A DNA stretch of 64,000 bases. It comes from Nigrospora sphaerica. Taxonomy: Eukaryota > Ascomycota > Sordariomycetes > Amphisphaeriales > Apiosporaceae. The stretch spans positions 3,348,001 to 3,412,000 of the forward strand of contig JAGVVL010000015.1 of assembly GCA_018287875.1 (NCBI GenBank). The letters are read 5' to 3'. This document shows positions 1 to 12,030 of the stretch, piece after piece. Below the pieces are notes generated by a model. It saw only the letters and a list, made by a program, of their open reading frames with translations, was not told the origin of the DNA and ran no database searches. Position numbers and translations under genes: made by a program. Each line of letters begins with the position of its first letter. Position 1 is the stretch's first letter.

Positions 1-1388
1 CAGCAGGGGCACAGCCTCTCTCCAGACGGCAAACGCCTGTTCGTCCGATGGTGCATCGGCTGGCCCGCCGTCAGTGGTGCGAGGTCCGCCGTGGACGGTT
101 CGGCCGTGGCTTATAATTGGTTTACCAACCACCACATCGACATGGAGCCGTTCGGAAACTCGATCCTATCCATGATTGCATGCGCGCCAACCTCTCAAGA
201 GGCCCTGCGGCTCCTCGAGGTTGGGCTGACGGATCTGGCCGAACCAAACGTGGCGACCCGGCACTGCTACGGCCCGCACCTGGAGCCCCATCTGCGAGTG
301 GATGGTAGGCCGACCCCTATGCGACGTGTCTTTGACCCTCACCTGCGCATAGAGGGTAGAAGGGTCCCAATACGACGTAAGAAGCGCGTCATGGGGTTAT
401 GGGCACAAGCCATGGCACTCGAAGACGGCACCGCCGGTCGCCAATGAACCAACGGCCGACCGGCGCGTTTTCGAAGACTGGAGCCAAGCAGGCTTTGTTC
501 GGCTTCCCATCGCTGGACTCGGCGTGTCCCCACCGCAAATCGCCCTAGGCGCAGTGGCGCCGCTCGCTGCTTTCCCACGAGCCCACCTTGCCACAGGCGA
601 GTTGACGACGCTGTTCTCGCTGTTCTTACCGTTCTCGCTATTCTTGTTGTCCTCCGGCCTTGTCGACTGTGAGTTGACGAATAGGCTCCTGGGATGCCAA
701 GTCAAATATTCTGCAACCCGAAGAAATGCGGCCGGGCTCAAGGAGCAACGAAGACGGTAATGCTCCGTACGCAGTACCGAGTCCATACCAACCTTGGCAA
801 AGCTTTGGTTCTGCATGGAAGGGCGGGCTTGGTCACGACCCACCTCATGGCATCTGCCTGATACCGGAGATTTCTGCACTACCGGGGATTAGCAGCTGAG
901 CCGACCCGTGCGCTATTGGGCGTCTGGAGGCGAGCCCTGCCAGCTCACGTCTTCGTGCCAACGAGTGTGTTTCATTGTCGACAACAAGTCCCGGGCCTGG
1001 AGCAAAGCGGCAGTTAGTGTTCTGGTCGCCCAACCATCTGGCAAATCTCCGCTGACCCCTGCCCCAGGGGCGATTCGCGCATGGGCTCAACCAAGCGAAA
1101 CCACGGTTCCCTGGCCGGCTTTTGTTCGCGATTCTCGAATTCCATGAACAACGAACCACCTCGCCGCCGTGGTGCACCCTGCACTGCTACACGGTAGATT
1201 GCGCGACTCTCAAAACGTTAATCGGCTATGTTCTCCTTTCCACCCTGCCTAGCACAGCGCCAAGACCGACCAAGGGCTGTCCACGACCTCGTCCGAACTC
1301 CAGCAGCCCGGTAATCAGAGAGTTCCCTGCTCCAGGAAACGGCGCCCGACGAATCGCACGCGACGCTGCCCGGCCGGCCACCGACACG
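1..1388. other. No confident gene; window edge
   Basis: I see no recognisable coding region here. A 118-codon open frame (91-447, +) lacks family motifs and has no canonical splice partner. It could be the edge of a gene cut by the window. An imperfect direct repeat lies inside it and is listed separately. Confidence 0.4.
290..378. repeat. Imperfect direct repeat, 2 x 39 bp
   Basis: Positions 290-328 and 340-378 align without gaps at about 27 of 39 bases. Both copies end in the same GCGACGT/ACGACGT motif. In the + frame from 91 they encode two HLR-x-(D/E)GR-type peptides. This may be a diverged internal duplication or chance. Confidence 0.35.
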
Positions 1389-2516
1389 ATGGCGACTGCC
1401 ACCGAAGAGCCCACAACTACAATATCGCGCGGCGCCGGGCCATTGACGACGGTGTTCAAGTTACCCGACTTCTGTCAATCGCCGTGGTGGCACCATGATA
1501 CCACCGGCATAGCGGCCGTCTCGTCGTCTGTGTGCATGCCCGGCAATTTTGTAGCCTACTATGGTGACAGGACGGGTATGTATTCACCTGGCATTTGCCC
1601 CATGAGTTACACGGAAGGGTGCCCGTTCCCTTCATCGGACGCCAAGTTCGCCGACGGAAAGATCTGGGCCGGCGGACCAGTGGTACCCGGCGAGACGGCA
1701 CGCATCTGCTGTCCGGAGGGCTACACCTGCAATCACGACACCATGGCATCCCCGGACGTACAATGGCGGAAGTGCATTAGGGCCGGTCCCAATTCCATGA
1801 CGAGATACACCGGGGGTGACGGCGTCGTGACTACCACCGAGGCGCTGGCCTACGCCATTCAGGTGCGCTGGCAGAGCTCGGACCTGAGCATCCTGGAAAC
1901 GGACCCCACGGTACCCGGCTCGAAGTATACGACCCCGGAAACTTCGATGGTCAGCAGTAGCAGCGACAATGGTGGCGGCGGCGGTGGTGGCGGCGGCGGC
2001 GGTGGCACCTCAACGACCATCCTAGTAGTTGGCGTGGTCGTGCCAGTGTTATCCCTCATCCTCGGCATTGTTGGTTTTCTCTTCTGGCGGCATCATTACC
2101 GGACCAAGTACGGGCGGGCGAGGCCAACAGGAAATAGCTCGACAGCGCTGACGGGCTTGACCGGAGGGCAATCGCACATGTCATTGACACCGACATTGCA
2201 CCCGGATTCTGACGGTAGCTCGCCGACGGGCAAGGGTGGAGGATACGACCATAATCAAGAATCCGCGACAGTTGTACCGAGCGAGATGGACGCGACCGTG
2301 GTGCACGAGGCGGACGGCCGGGCGCGGAATCGAGGACCCGAGCTGGCGGCGGACGAGCGCCCCCAGGAGCTGCCCGACCACGGCACAGTCTTCGTCGCCG
2401 AGCTCGCCGATACTAGCATCGCCAATGCCACCGCTAACGACTTTGAGGGCGAGGGTAACGGTGGGTTGGCTGCCCGAAGGAAATCGCTACGAGAGCCCGG
2501 ACGTTTGACAACGTGA
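1389..2516 (+). CDS. Single-pass membrane protein with Cys-rich ectodomain
   Basis: This predicted 375-aa protein matches a common fungal architecture. It has an N-terminal LTTVF-type segment followed by a Cys-rich ectodomain of about 110 residues, including SPGICP and CCPEGYTC motifs. A Ser/poly-Gly linker follows, then one hydrophobic helix (about residues 215-237) with an RHH stop-transfer patch and an acidic cytoplasmic tail. The frame is open from 1122, but I chose the ATG at 1389 because related fungal proteins begin just before the LTTVF motif; the upstream 89 codons are low-quality. No classical signal peptide precedes the ectodomain, so the helix probably acts as signal anchor. The family resembles WSC/Mid2-type cell-surface sensors in layout only; a sensing role is inference. 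No intron is needed. Confidence 0.75.
   Translation: MATATEEPTTTISRGAGPLTTVFKLPDFCQSPWWHHDTTGIAAVSSSVCMPGNFVAYYGDRTGMYSPGICPMSYTEGCPFPSSDAKFADGKIWAGGPVVPGETARICCPEGYTCNHDTMASPDVQWRKCIRAGPNSMTRYTGGDGVVTTTEALAYAIQVRWQSSDLSILETDPTVPGSKYTTPETSMVSSSSDNGGGGGGGGGGGGTSTTILVVGVVVPVLSLILGIVGFLFWRHHYRTKYGRARPTGNSSTALTGLTGGQSHMSLTPTLHPDSDGSSPTGKGGGYDHNQESATVVPSEMDATVVHEADGRARNRGPELAADERPQELPDHGTVFVAELADTSIANATANDFEGEGNGGLAARRKSLREPGRLTT
1972..2008 (+). repeat. GGY codon run encoding poly-Gly linker
   Basis: A GGC/GGT run encodes twelve consecutive glycines between the ectodomain and the transmembrane helix of the membrane protein at 1389-2516. It is a flexible linker and a likely site of length variation. 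Confidence 0.8.
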
Positions 2517-5500
2517 GGGACGCCGATCGACCGATACGCACGTCTTCCCCACTTACGACTTTAATCACCTCATTACATCATCACACACATACCTGCCATA
2601 AATCATTAATGAGACGCGCGCGCGCTCGTCTGTGCCTGGCCCCGTGCCGGCATTGCGAGCGCTGCGGAAGAGGAGCCGAGACCGGCGTGCCACGCATAGG
2701 TTTCCCAACTGATGATAAATGGGTCCATGGTCGCGGACAAATTACGCGAAGCACAGGGACCGGGCAGAGCCAGCCGCCCTCTATCCATCCGCAGGCGGTC
2801 AGGGGATCGGCCGGAGTGGAGGGGCATATCGCGAACGATAGATGGGTAAGATCGCCCGGTACCCCGGATCTTCAGAAAAAGGGAAGAGCGAAAGAGGGCC
2901 CTGCCATGTTCTCGGGTTCCACCCTACCTGCCTAGGTCCTTGAGACCCGGCGAGCGTCGCGTGCATGCGCCTGGCGAGGGCTCGCGCCTGGAGAAGGGCG
3001 ACAGCGCGTGCCGCGGCGGACGGCGTGTAGCGCGAGTGCGTTCTGCCTTATTGGCATGCGCACCTTGTAGAATAGTCGGGTTGTCGAGTCCCTGGGGGCC
3101 ACCCTGTACGATAGTTATCCTCGAGAACAAGAATCGAAAACCAAGCTTTGATAAGATGAAATCTTGCTGGTCTTCCGGTCCCGGCCGATCGTGTGCGTGT
3201 AAACGCGGACATTATTTGAGTGAAGACGGAAGGAAGGCCGTTGGCCCGGCGTACTTCATCCCACCAGCCGAGAGACGGGTGTATAGCCCGGCTAAGCACC
3301 AGCCGCTCGGGGTCGTGGAAGGCCCCCCCGCCTCCGGTGCCGAACAGGTCAAGAGAAGGCAACACTGTCCGTGTTTGGCGCACGCGTGCCGGGGGGGCGG
3401 TGGGGCCTTGACCGTTGTCATCGTTGTCGCGCGCGCGCCCCTGTGTTCCGGATTCTTCATGGACACACACGCGTGAGCAAACATCGCGGGGGCATGGCTC
3501 ACTGGGCGGCGGAGCGGACGAGCATGAGACCCGACGAGCATGGGAGAGGGCGCGAGACGCTCCTGATCGGGAAAGCCGTCTTCCCTATGCCAAGTTTTGC
3601 AAGATCGGGCAATAAATTGGGCGCGTCAGCCGGGCGAAGCTGCGCAAGCGTTGGGACGGGAGGGGCGGGCGGTTCCCGTCCATACGTGGTTACCGTGTGC
3701 GTGGTTGGCTACCGTTCGTCCCGTCTTTGCATCTTGGCGCCCGGGGGGTGGGCTTATATTCGTGGGTTTCCTCATCCAGGGTGGCATTCCAGCATTTGCT
3801 CGTATTTGGTAAATCGCCAATCGTATCCCTCGTCTCCGAATGCCGGTACAGCCAGAGTTTGCGCTCTGCCTCGCGTGGCCATGTGGATAATGTGCCCGCT
3901 CGAGGCCATCGAGATGGACGACTCCCTCCATTCTCGGGCCTGGTTCCCCTCCTCCCCCGGGCAAAATCCAGGGCGCTGCCGCCGGCTACGTCTGGGGCCC
4001 GGTGGGTGGGTCGGAGGATGAACCTGAAGTTTCCCGGCCCTGTCCGGGGTCCCTTCCCGGATGCATCGACGATCTCGCCGTGCTCCAGGCAAATAGGGAC
4101 TTCTTTCACGCGAGCAGTTAGGGCTTGTGGATCTGCAATTCCCCTGCGTCCGCGCGGGACCCACCCTCCCATATTCTATTCTGCCTTCCATTCAGCACAT
4201 AGTGTACACAGTAGCCCTGGTTATGCCCATTTGAGGGCTAGGTCCCCCATTTGCGAGCGGCCCGGTTGGTTTTGTCCCGGTCCTCCAGGGGGGTCGACAA
4301 GGGGCCGCTATGAATAGACTTCCCCCGGGGAGCGGCTCTGGGTACCGGGACCCCCGGAGAAGCGCTCACCATGGATCGCCAGGGAGAGCCGAGGAGGTTG
4401 CATTTCCAAAGGCGGGCTTGCGTACACGCGCGCAATTTGGAACTGCAGAACACGGGAGATCCCCTCCCCCCCCTTCCCCAGTGAATGGAATGCTGTCGTA
4501 CCTCGGTTTGCATGATGAGAATGGGGGGGCCTGCAGGTGTTTGTGCGTGGGCCCGGCTTTTCGGGCGACCGGGATCCATGTGCAGCTCGTCCCGCCGGGA
4601 TCCCTACCGAGCTCGGTCCCGCCTGTACTGCCTCTGTGCCTCAGCCACCTCCCTACTGACAACGACGGCCCTGTACGTAAGCTCGCCCTGGTCTGGAATG
4701 AGGCGAGGCTGTCATTTCGTCTCTCCGTCTTACAGTATGAGTATGCCCCGTCTAAGGATGGGGAACCTGCATGAAACGCCAATAGTGCAGTCCCCATTCA
4801 TTGGATGGCGGCGCCTGTCGTCACTGCCGAGTCCTCCCTGCGCGCGAGGAAAGCCCTGCCCGTGTCTACTGTTGGCAGTGCACTATTGCCTGACGCGGGT
4901 GGACTGCTCGTGCCCCTTCTTTCCCCGGCCATTGCCAGTGTTGAGGCCCTTGAGTGTTTGTTCTAGTGCATTCTACGTCACTCCATGCCGCTCCCTTAAT
5001 GGCCGAAGTTTGCTAGCATCTTTACCTACATGAGGTAGATTGCTGGAATCCAGAGATTGCTTGCATGGCTGGTAGGTGCGCTGGAAGTCTCAATCAGTGA
5101 GTTGGCAGACCCTATTAGTCAAGCAAGTCGGTGTGACCCCGCCGCGACTGGCCCAAGCACTGCATCTCCAGTGCATCACCCTTGGCAGGCTCCGCCCTTC
5201 AGGGACTTGAATGGACGCCTGCGCAGCTGGAGGCCAGAACAACTCAAAGGTTCCGCTCAGCTCAAACAAATTACGGGGGAGAAGGGGAAAAAAAAACCCC
5301 TATGGAAACTTCCCTCGGCGCGCCACCCCCGGACATCCCGTGCTCGGCTTGACGGAGCAGGGCCTGCGAATGCGCGACACTTTCTGTCCCTCCCGACCGC
5401 TTTTCCCGCTCGCATGCCCGTTTTCGTCCTCCCGGCTCCCGTCGTCTCCGTCAATCTATCCGAGCCACGAAAAGCACTCCCAGCGCCCGATATTGGGACC

Positions 5501-5602
5501 TCAGCCGATCCCTCTGTGCGGCCGTCCTAGTACACCAACCAACCACCTATCACACCGACTCGGCTTGCCTGCAAATCGTCGACGTTGATAGAGTCCCCGG
5601 CC
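2517..5602. other. 3.1-kb intergenic region, no gene recognised
   Basis: This is GC-rich sequence with several overlapping 100-200-codon frames on both strands. None shows family motifs, and none can be joined across canonical introns into something recognisable. It contains homopolymer C/G tracts (for example near 4465) and an A-run near 5290. Regulatory sequence for the downstream membrane protein presumably lies at its right end. Confidence 0.5.
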
Positions 5603-6923
5603 ATGTATTTCCCCAGTACGCTCTGGACGCGCCTGTTCCTGGCCACGGCGGTGACACAAGGCTTGTTGGCCTTGCTGCTCGAGGCGTTAGTGCCCTTCCC
5701 CATCCCCGTCCTATCCTCCTTGCCCTCAACCTCGCACCACTGCTTCCATCTTATGGGATCCTACTCCACCGCCCCCCCGCCCTTCCAACCTTTGCAAACT
5801 CCCAGCCAGCCCTCTTCCAGCCTCGACTGCCTCCTAAACGATACCACTGACGCCACGGTACAGCTATGTCTTCGTCACGTTCGAGAACGACCTTCACCCG
5901 CTCGCTAAGGGAGCCCCCCGTGGTCACACGGTGCCCATGTACTTTTCGCTCTTCATTTTTGCTTTTATTTATGAGGTCATCGTCGTGTACGACGCGCTGC
6001 GCCTGAGCAGCATGATCCAGGTCGTGGGGCTCTGCATCTACAATGCCCTCCTGCTGGCCTATGCCGCCTATCAGCCCTCCAACATCAAAGAGGCCTTCGA
6101 CATCCTTTCCGGGTCCCGCGCTGCGGATACGCAAGGCCACCTTGTGATCCTTCTGCCTCCTGACCTGCGCACCTGGGACCGCATCGCCCCGGCTTTACTG
6201 GGCCTCATCCTGTTGCAGGTCGTAGCGACAGCCGTGCTCTCTTTACTTGCCTACAAGCTGCACTTCGAGTTTGCCTGGGTCGTGTACAAGGTTATCCACG
6301 CCGACCTGTCGATGAAAAAACGTCTTCTCATGTTCCAGGTGAGTCGCCCGGCGTTTGGTCCACCTGCCGCCCGGCGTTCCGTGTTGACACTCGCTCCCTC
6401 CAGATCTACATGGCCCTAGTCAAATTCGACTTCTTCTTCGTGCTTGGCTTCCTTGTCCAGGTTGTCGTTTTGGTCAGTAGCAACCTGAACGATCCCGAGT
6501 TCGGCCTTTCCATCGGCGGCATATTTGTTGCCCTCTTCGTCATGTGGCTGGCAATCGAATGCGCTATGAGGGAGAACAAACCTGGCACGATAGCCATTCT
6601 CGTACGTATTGGTCATTCACTCTCGTCGCGCTGCGCTGACCGTTGACCTTCAGTTGGCCTATGTGGGCGCCGCCCTCTATCTGGCTTACAAGCTTTCTGT
6701 CTTGTACAAGCAGGGCAACTACCTGCTGATCGTTTTCGTCGCCATCACCCTCCTGATGATGCTCGCTACCATCGTCATGGCCGTTGTCTGCATGGCCAAC
6801 TTCGACAAAGGCCTCATCGCCTACACCATGCCCCAGCAGAAGCTCCCTGACGAAAACATTCACCTGCGGTACACCCAAAACTACGCGTACCCGCCCCAAA
6901 CCCCGCGGATGGACCTTGACTAA
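5603..6923 (+). CDS. UPF0658-like Golgi membrane protein
   Basis: A four-exon model (5603-5685, 5864-6338, 6404-6601, 6654-6923) gives 341 aa. Introns have GTTAGT, GTGAGT and GTACGT donors and CAG acceptors, and every join keeps frame. The protein begins with a hydrophobic helix, has YVFVTFEND after the first join, and contains about seven hydrophobic segments. The LRLSSMIQVVGLCIYNALLL stretch and the following YAAYQPS are typical of the fungal UPF0658 family, described as Golgi membrane proteins from fission-yeast localisation. Molecular function is unknown. The tail is short, polar and Pro/Tyr-rich. The start is the first ATG in frame and opens directly into helix 1. The first intron (178 bp) is longer than its neighbours. 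Confidence 0.85.
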
Positions 6924-8458
6924 GGGTCGCCATAAACCACTGCCTTCCCGGTCATGGCTCGGTCACCCTTTCTTTATTGGCTGGGGGACCTGAACTTCAC
7001 CTGTGCGGCCCGTACTCCTTCACCGACGTGGGTACTCGAGACCGGCTACCTTGACTCTGCCGGGCTGTTCGAGTAAAGTCGTGTCGGTACCACCACGAAA
7101 CTTTCGTCGTCAGCACGAGGCCGAGCCTAGGCAATGGTCATCCAAAACACGTACTTGCCAGGTCTACCGGGGCACCAGACAGGCGCCGACTTTCCTAGGC
7201 GAGACTGTTCCCAAGGCAATCCAATACGGCCTTCTACTGCCTTGGAGCAAGCACTCGGCCGGCGGAGCCCGAGCCGGATCCGGATCTTGGGGGAAACCAG
7301 GCCGTGGTCAAGTACTGGGCTTGGCAAGGATCGTAATCGCACCCGCTCTTCCGGGAACGGTGGGAAGGTTCAAGCAGGGCTGGCGGGTGAGCTTCTCAGT
7401 AATTTGCCCTTCGGTCACCAAGACCAGCCTGTTGGGGACGAAGCCGTACCAACCTGATGCCCCCGCCACGCCTAGGTTCCAGATGTGGGACCTATAAGGC
7501 ACCATTGCGGCGCGTCCCAAGTCGCGACTGCATCGGCAACACTGCCGTTTCTTCGGGTTACATACCCGTTACCTAACTTCGCAGAGGGCCCGACTTGGTG
7601 AACGGCACCCTGGTCGCTCTGCTTTCAATGGAGCCAACTGGCCGTCACATCTCGACGCTTGAAGAGGCCACCGATACATCTCAAGAACACACTCTGAGCT
7701 GGTCTGTGTTACAGCTATTCTTATCGACAATGCCACACTCATAGTCAGCTTTTTCTTAGAGCGAGAGCAACGCGACATGTAAATATGGCTTTTTAAGGTT
7801 CGCAATCTAATTATGCTACTTAATAGCAAAAACATACAACGCGACCGGGGCTGCCTGAGCCACAATCGCCTGCACATCAGACAACCTGACCAACCTGACC
7901 GACCTGAACACTGCTTGGCCGTTAGCTGCACTTCGAATGCCCGTCTCAAAGGAACATGCGAGGAAGACACTATCAAATGATGATTGCGGGCTTGGCGGAA
8001 TCCTAGCAGCCCCTGTCCAGGCCTCAGTGCTAACTTTGATAGGGTCGGTTGTACGACGATGCCGCTCTCGTGTAACTTAGCGCAGATTTGTTGCAGTGAG
8101 GGCGATGCATTGAACCTGATATCAAGCGACGTCAGTCTGGTTGGGCCACGCAGCGCGCGGTAGCGGTTAGTGCTGACACAACCAGATACCCAAGAGCAGT
8201 AGCGCGGTGGCGGTTAGTGCTGACAAAACCAGATGCCCAAGAGCAGGCATGACCTGAGGCTGCGTGTGCGCATACACATTGCATGCAGCTGCTGGTTAAG
8301 GGACGCCAGTGTCCAGGGATTTGACTTGTGCGACTGGCTTATATGTACGGACATGATGCCCACGCTTCCTCCAGGAACGTAGCTGAGATCTTGCACATAT
8401 CGTCCACTCGAGCCCTTCTGAAGGTTGCCTTCCCCTGAACCATCGTAACCCCTTCAAC
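6924..8458. other. Intergenic region with a short tandem duplication
   Basis: No gene is recognised. Open frames here have no domain signal. Notable content is the 47-bp tandem duplication at 8155-8246 and a short CCTGACC-type minirepeat near 7885-7910. Confidence 0.5.
8155..8246. repeat. Tandem duplication, 2 x about 47 bp
   Basis: Two adjacent copies start at 8155 and 8202 with GCGCGGTRGCGGTTAGTGCT and differ at only a few positions, mostly A/G. They lie about 210 bp upstream of the flavin monooxygenase start, so they may sit in its promoter. Confidence 0.8.
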
Positions 8459-10247
8459 ATGGGTTCCACAACGCAAGAGCGCGTGGCCGTCATCGGTGCT
8501 GGGCCTCTGGGCCTCATGACGGTGAAGGAGCTACAGGAGCAGGGCTTTACCGATGTGACAGGTTTCGAGGCGCGGGCGCACTTGGGTGGGCTCTGGAAGG
8601 ACACGATGGACAGCGGGCTGTCGGTGCAAGCGAACACCGTCTTTAATACGACCAAGTTCCGCAGCGCCATGAGCGACTTTCCCTTCCCCGAGGAGACCGA
8701 TGTGTTCCCGACGGCCGATCAGATCTATGACTATCTGAACAGCTACGCCGACCACTTCGATATTCGGCGTCGTATCCGCCTTCAGTGCCGCGTCCGCCGC
8801 GTTGTCCGGGAAAAAGGCCGATGGGCGCTCGAAGTGGAAGACACGAAGACAGGCCACGGCGGTATACAGACCGAATACTTCGATCGCGTCTGCATAGCCA
8901 CCGGGTCCTATCAGAAACCACGGTGGCCCGTGTTCCCCGGCATTGAGAAGTTTACCGGCACCGTCATGCACAGCATCGATTTTCACGACGCCGCGCCGTT
9001 TCGCGACCAGAAAGTTCTGCTGATCGGCATACACGCTACGGCACAGGACGTGACCGTCGCCCTCGCGCCCTACGCAAAGCAGCTGTATCTTAGCCACCGG
9101 CATGGCCTGATGATGATTCCACGCTTCACACCCGATGGCCAGCCGCTTGACTGCACTGTTAAGCTCCCCTTTCTGATGATGTGAGCAGACTGAACCCCAC
9201 GGAAACCCTTTTAAAGGGAACGGCAGTGCTGACGCATTCCACAGCCAACGGTGGATCACGGAGCATATCCCCAGCCTCTGGGTCTTCATAATGAACCGTG
9301 CCCTCACTTCCATGTCCGACAAGGCGTTTCCCAACCTTCCGGAGAGCTGGGGCATGCGTCCCGTGCCCTCGATGGCTGTCACCACGCCGCTCGTCGCCGA
9401 CCATCTCTGGCGCCATCTGGAATCGGGGTTTGCTGAGCCCGTCGCGGCCGTTGAAGAGGTATTGGGACCCAAATCAGTAAGACTCACCAGTGGCCGGGTC
9501 TTGGAGGATATTGACGCCATCATCTACTGTACGGGGTACCACGTCGTTCTTCCCGATGAACTGATCCCTAGACCGGCCCCTGGCGACAACGCTGCCGTCG
9601 AAGCCTCGTACGATCCGTACCCAGACGGGCCCGGGGGGCCCCCGCGGTTGTACCGAGGCATCTTCCCTCTATCGTCGGACGACGCGGTGCGCAACACGCT
9701 CGCCTTCATCGGGCAGGGTGCCGTTTTGTACCCTGGCTTCGTGCAGTTCGAAATGCAGGCCATGGCGGTGGCGCAGGTCTGGCGGGGACGGCACGCGCTG
9801 CCGCCGCTGGCAGAGATGCGTGCCTGGCACACGCGATATGAAAAGGGTGAGGCGGCCACGCGCCGCCGCTACGGGGCCCCGGAATCCCTCCCCACGCTAT
9901 TTCCGGGCGTCATCCCGCTGTCGGACCAGTTCCCCTGGCTCGACGAGGCCGCTGGCACCGCCATCTTCCCCACCTTTGGCGGTTACTTCGGCGGGCTCTT
10001 CAACCGGCGCGCCTGGGACCTGTGGTGGCGCGACCGCGAGCTCTACCGTCTCTGTACCGAAGGATTGCCCAGTCCGGTCCTCTTCCGGCTCTTCGAGACG
10101 GGCCGTCGCAAGGCCCTGGGTGAAGAGGCCGGCCGGGCTTTGCTCAAGCTCGACAACGAGATCTATGAGCGTGCCGTCCTGCTAAAGCGGAAAGAGCTGG
10201 GGCTGGACGCCAAGGGCAAGCCGAAGGGCAAGCCGAAGGCGGTTTGA
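8459..10247 (+). CDS. Flavin-containing monooxygenase
   Basis: Two exons (8459-9180 and 9245-10247) separated by a 64-bp intron (GTGAGC donor, CTGAC branch site, ACAG acceptor) encode 574 aa. The N-terminal FAD Rossmann motif GAGPLG is at residues 13-18. An FMO-type ATG motif (ATGSYQKP) and a second nucleotide-binding motif GIHATAQD follow; this replaces the more usual GxGxSA but is common in fungal FMOs. Exon 2 supplies YCTGYH, the conserved C-terminal FMO motif. The family uses NADPH and O2 to oxygenate N- or S-containing substrates; substrate here is unknown. The C-terminus is Lys-rich (repeated GKPK), with no ER-retention signal. The next gene downstream is unrelated, so there is no sign of a biosynthetic cluster. 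Confidence 0.9.
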
Positions 10248-10650
10248 TGCTCGAGGCCACAGGGCTGACGTGGGCGACAGGTGCAGGCTGTTGCTCTTTG
10301 ACCATTTGAAACTTCATTGCTCTCCGGTGGGTGCCCCTCGGACCATGCTCTTTGTACTGCGAACAGCTAGTGAGTAGCTGAATGCTCGGCTCGGGAAGCC
10401 TTTTGTATTATAAAATCGCATTATTGGCTCGATTAGCCATGCGTTATCCTTTGGTGCACGACTATTGAGGACTGCCGGACACGCAACAACATACTCACAC
10501 GAATCCCGCGAGACCTTAATTACCCTCACCACTCGCCAGACCCTCGTTAGACAGGCCGTAATGAAAAAGACAACGACGACAACAAGACCTACCCCTTGAG
10601 TGCCATGACCTTTTCAGAAATTCAATGCGAGGAAGAGCCCAGTGATGATC
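10248..10650. other. Short intergenic region
   Basis: This separates the monooxygenase from the amidoligase-like gene. It is more AT-rich than its flanks and has a purine-rich AAC/GAC stretch near 10565-10585. No gene is seen. Confidence 0.5.
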
Positions 10651-12030
10651 ATGGAGCACTCACCAACTGAGGGCTCGGGCTTCGAGACTCTCGATCCAGA
10701 TACCGCGGACTTTTCACCAACCGTTGGTGTGGTGCTCGATTTCATCATTTTTTACCGTGTAGAAGCCGATCCACAGCGGCTGGCCAACCCGGCCATCAAC
10801 CGCGTCTTCCGTACCGACGAGTATGGCATCCTCCACATCTCTAGCCAGTACGAGGAGGCCCAAGAACAGGAGCTGGCGGTGCGCCGGCACCTCACCAAGG
10901 AGTTCAAGCTCCACGGGTTCGAGATGAACTTCATTGAGGACGACGGCGAGTTCGTGGCACCGCCCGTCCAGGAGGGCCACACCAACGCGCTCCACTGCGA
11001 GGACCCGCTGCACTGGCGATGGTCGTTTGAGCGGACGTACACGGCGGCTCTCAACGCGCGGGAGGAGGCGGAGCTGGTGAGTCGGGCGTGGTTCCGCGGC
11101 GCGCGCTGGCTGGCGCTCCGGCTCGTGTCGCCGGCCATGGCGGCGCGCGCGCCCGGCAGCTTCGACGCGCTGGACCGGGCGGTGCGGCTGCTCAACGGCT
11201 ACCGAACCATCGTCTGCGAGAGCTGCGAGTTTAACGTGCACTACGGCAACGGGCTCGAGGGCTTCGGCATGGCGGCGCTCAAGGCGCTGGCCCAGGCCGT
11301 CTGGCTCGTCGACCCCGTCATGGACACGTACCACCCCGAGCACCGGCGCGACGGCCTCTTCCCGCCGTACAGCGCGCAAAAGGTCTACGGCGTTGCCAAG
11401 TGGCCCGGCGCCACCTCGTCGGCGGCCTCGCGCTCCAACCTCGCCAACCACGTGACGGCGGCCGACGTGGCGGCGCGGCTGGGCGCCGGCGACGTCCGCT
11501 GGGGCCAGGAGATGTGGGACGCGGCGCGGCTCGAGGCGGACCGGGCACCGCCGGGGCTCGAGGCGGCCCTCGCCGAGCTCGGCCGCTGCCGCTCCCCCTT
11601 CTCCGTGGCGACGCTCATGGCGCCCATGCCGCGCCCGGCCTACGACTTCAACGACTACCTCTGGCGCGAGCCCGGCGGCGAGTACCTCGTGGGCGGGCCG
11701 CAGCTCGTGCTGCGCCAGCACCGGCCGACGCTCGACGCCCGCCTCGTCGCCGCCTGGGCCCGCTTCTGGGTCGTCTTCTTCGGCCGCGCCCTCTCTTCCG
11801 TCGCCGCCGCCCGCGATTGCGGCGGCGGCGGCGGCGGCGACGGTGCCGGCGTCGTCGCCGCCCTCGGCCCCCTCGCCGCCTACCACCGCGAGCTCCGCGC
11901 CTCCGACGGCAACCCCCTCCTCGACCTCCCCCGCGCCCAGGCCCGCCTGCGCCAGTTCCTCGCCTGGCTCCGCCTCGCACCCCTCGCCGACCTGTGGCGG
12001 CTGCCCCCGCCCCCGGCCGAGTTGTTGTAA
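10651..12030 (+). CDS. Amidoligase-like protein (putative amidoligase_2 family)
   Basis: This intronless frame encodes about 459 aa. Three features match the fungal putative amidoligase family (PF12224, ATP-grasp/glutamine-synthetase-like fold). The first is a (x)LVSPAM segment followed by a predicted helix. The second is the CEFNVHYGN block, corresponding to the family C-x-x-H-V-H-x-G signature. The third is a Leu-rich helix and DTYHPEHRRD, matching the usual D-x-x-HP-x-HR motif. The glutamate usual before LVSP is replaced by Arg, and the first His of the HVH block is Asn, so catalysis is uncertain. I prefer the ATG at 10651 (A at -3, G at +4) over 10645. The 3' half is very GC-rich and creates long antisense frames. 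Family members are thought to form amide bonds; substrate unknown. Confidence 0.6.
   Translation: MEHSPTEGSGFETLDPDTADFSPTVGVVLDFIIFYRVEADPQRLANPAINRVFRTDEYGILHISSQYEEAQEQELAVRRHLTKEFKLHGFEMNFIEDDGEFVAPPVQEGHTNALHCEDPLHWRWSFERTYTAALNAREEAELVSRAWFRGARWLALRLVSPAMAARAPGSFDALDRAVRLLNGYRTIVCESCEFNVHYGNGLEGFGMAALKALAQAVWLVDPVMDTYHPEHRRDGLFPPYSAQKVYGVAKWPGATSSAASRSNLANHVTAADVAARLGAGDVRWGQEMWDAARLEADRAPPGLEAALAELGRCRSPFSVATLMAPMPRPAYDFNDYLWREPGGEYLVGGPQLVLRQHRPTLDARLVAAWARFWVVFFGRALSSVAAARDCGGGGGGDGAGVVAALGPLAAYHRELRASDGNPLLDLPRAQARLRQFLAWLRLAPLADLWRLPPPPAELL

Noticed and set aside
1122..1388. In-frame N-terminal extension of the membrane protein at 1389
   Set aside because: The 89 extra residues look non-coding, and family members start near the LTTVF motif.
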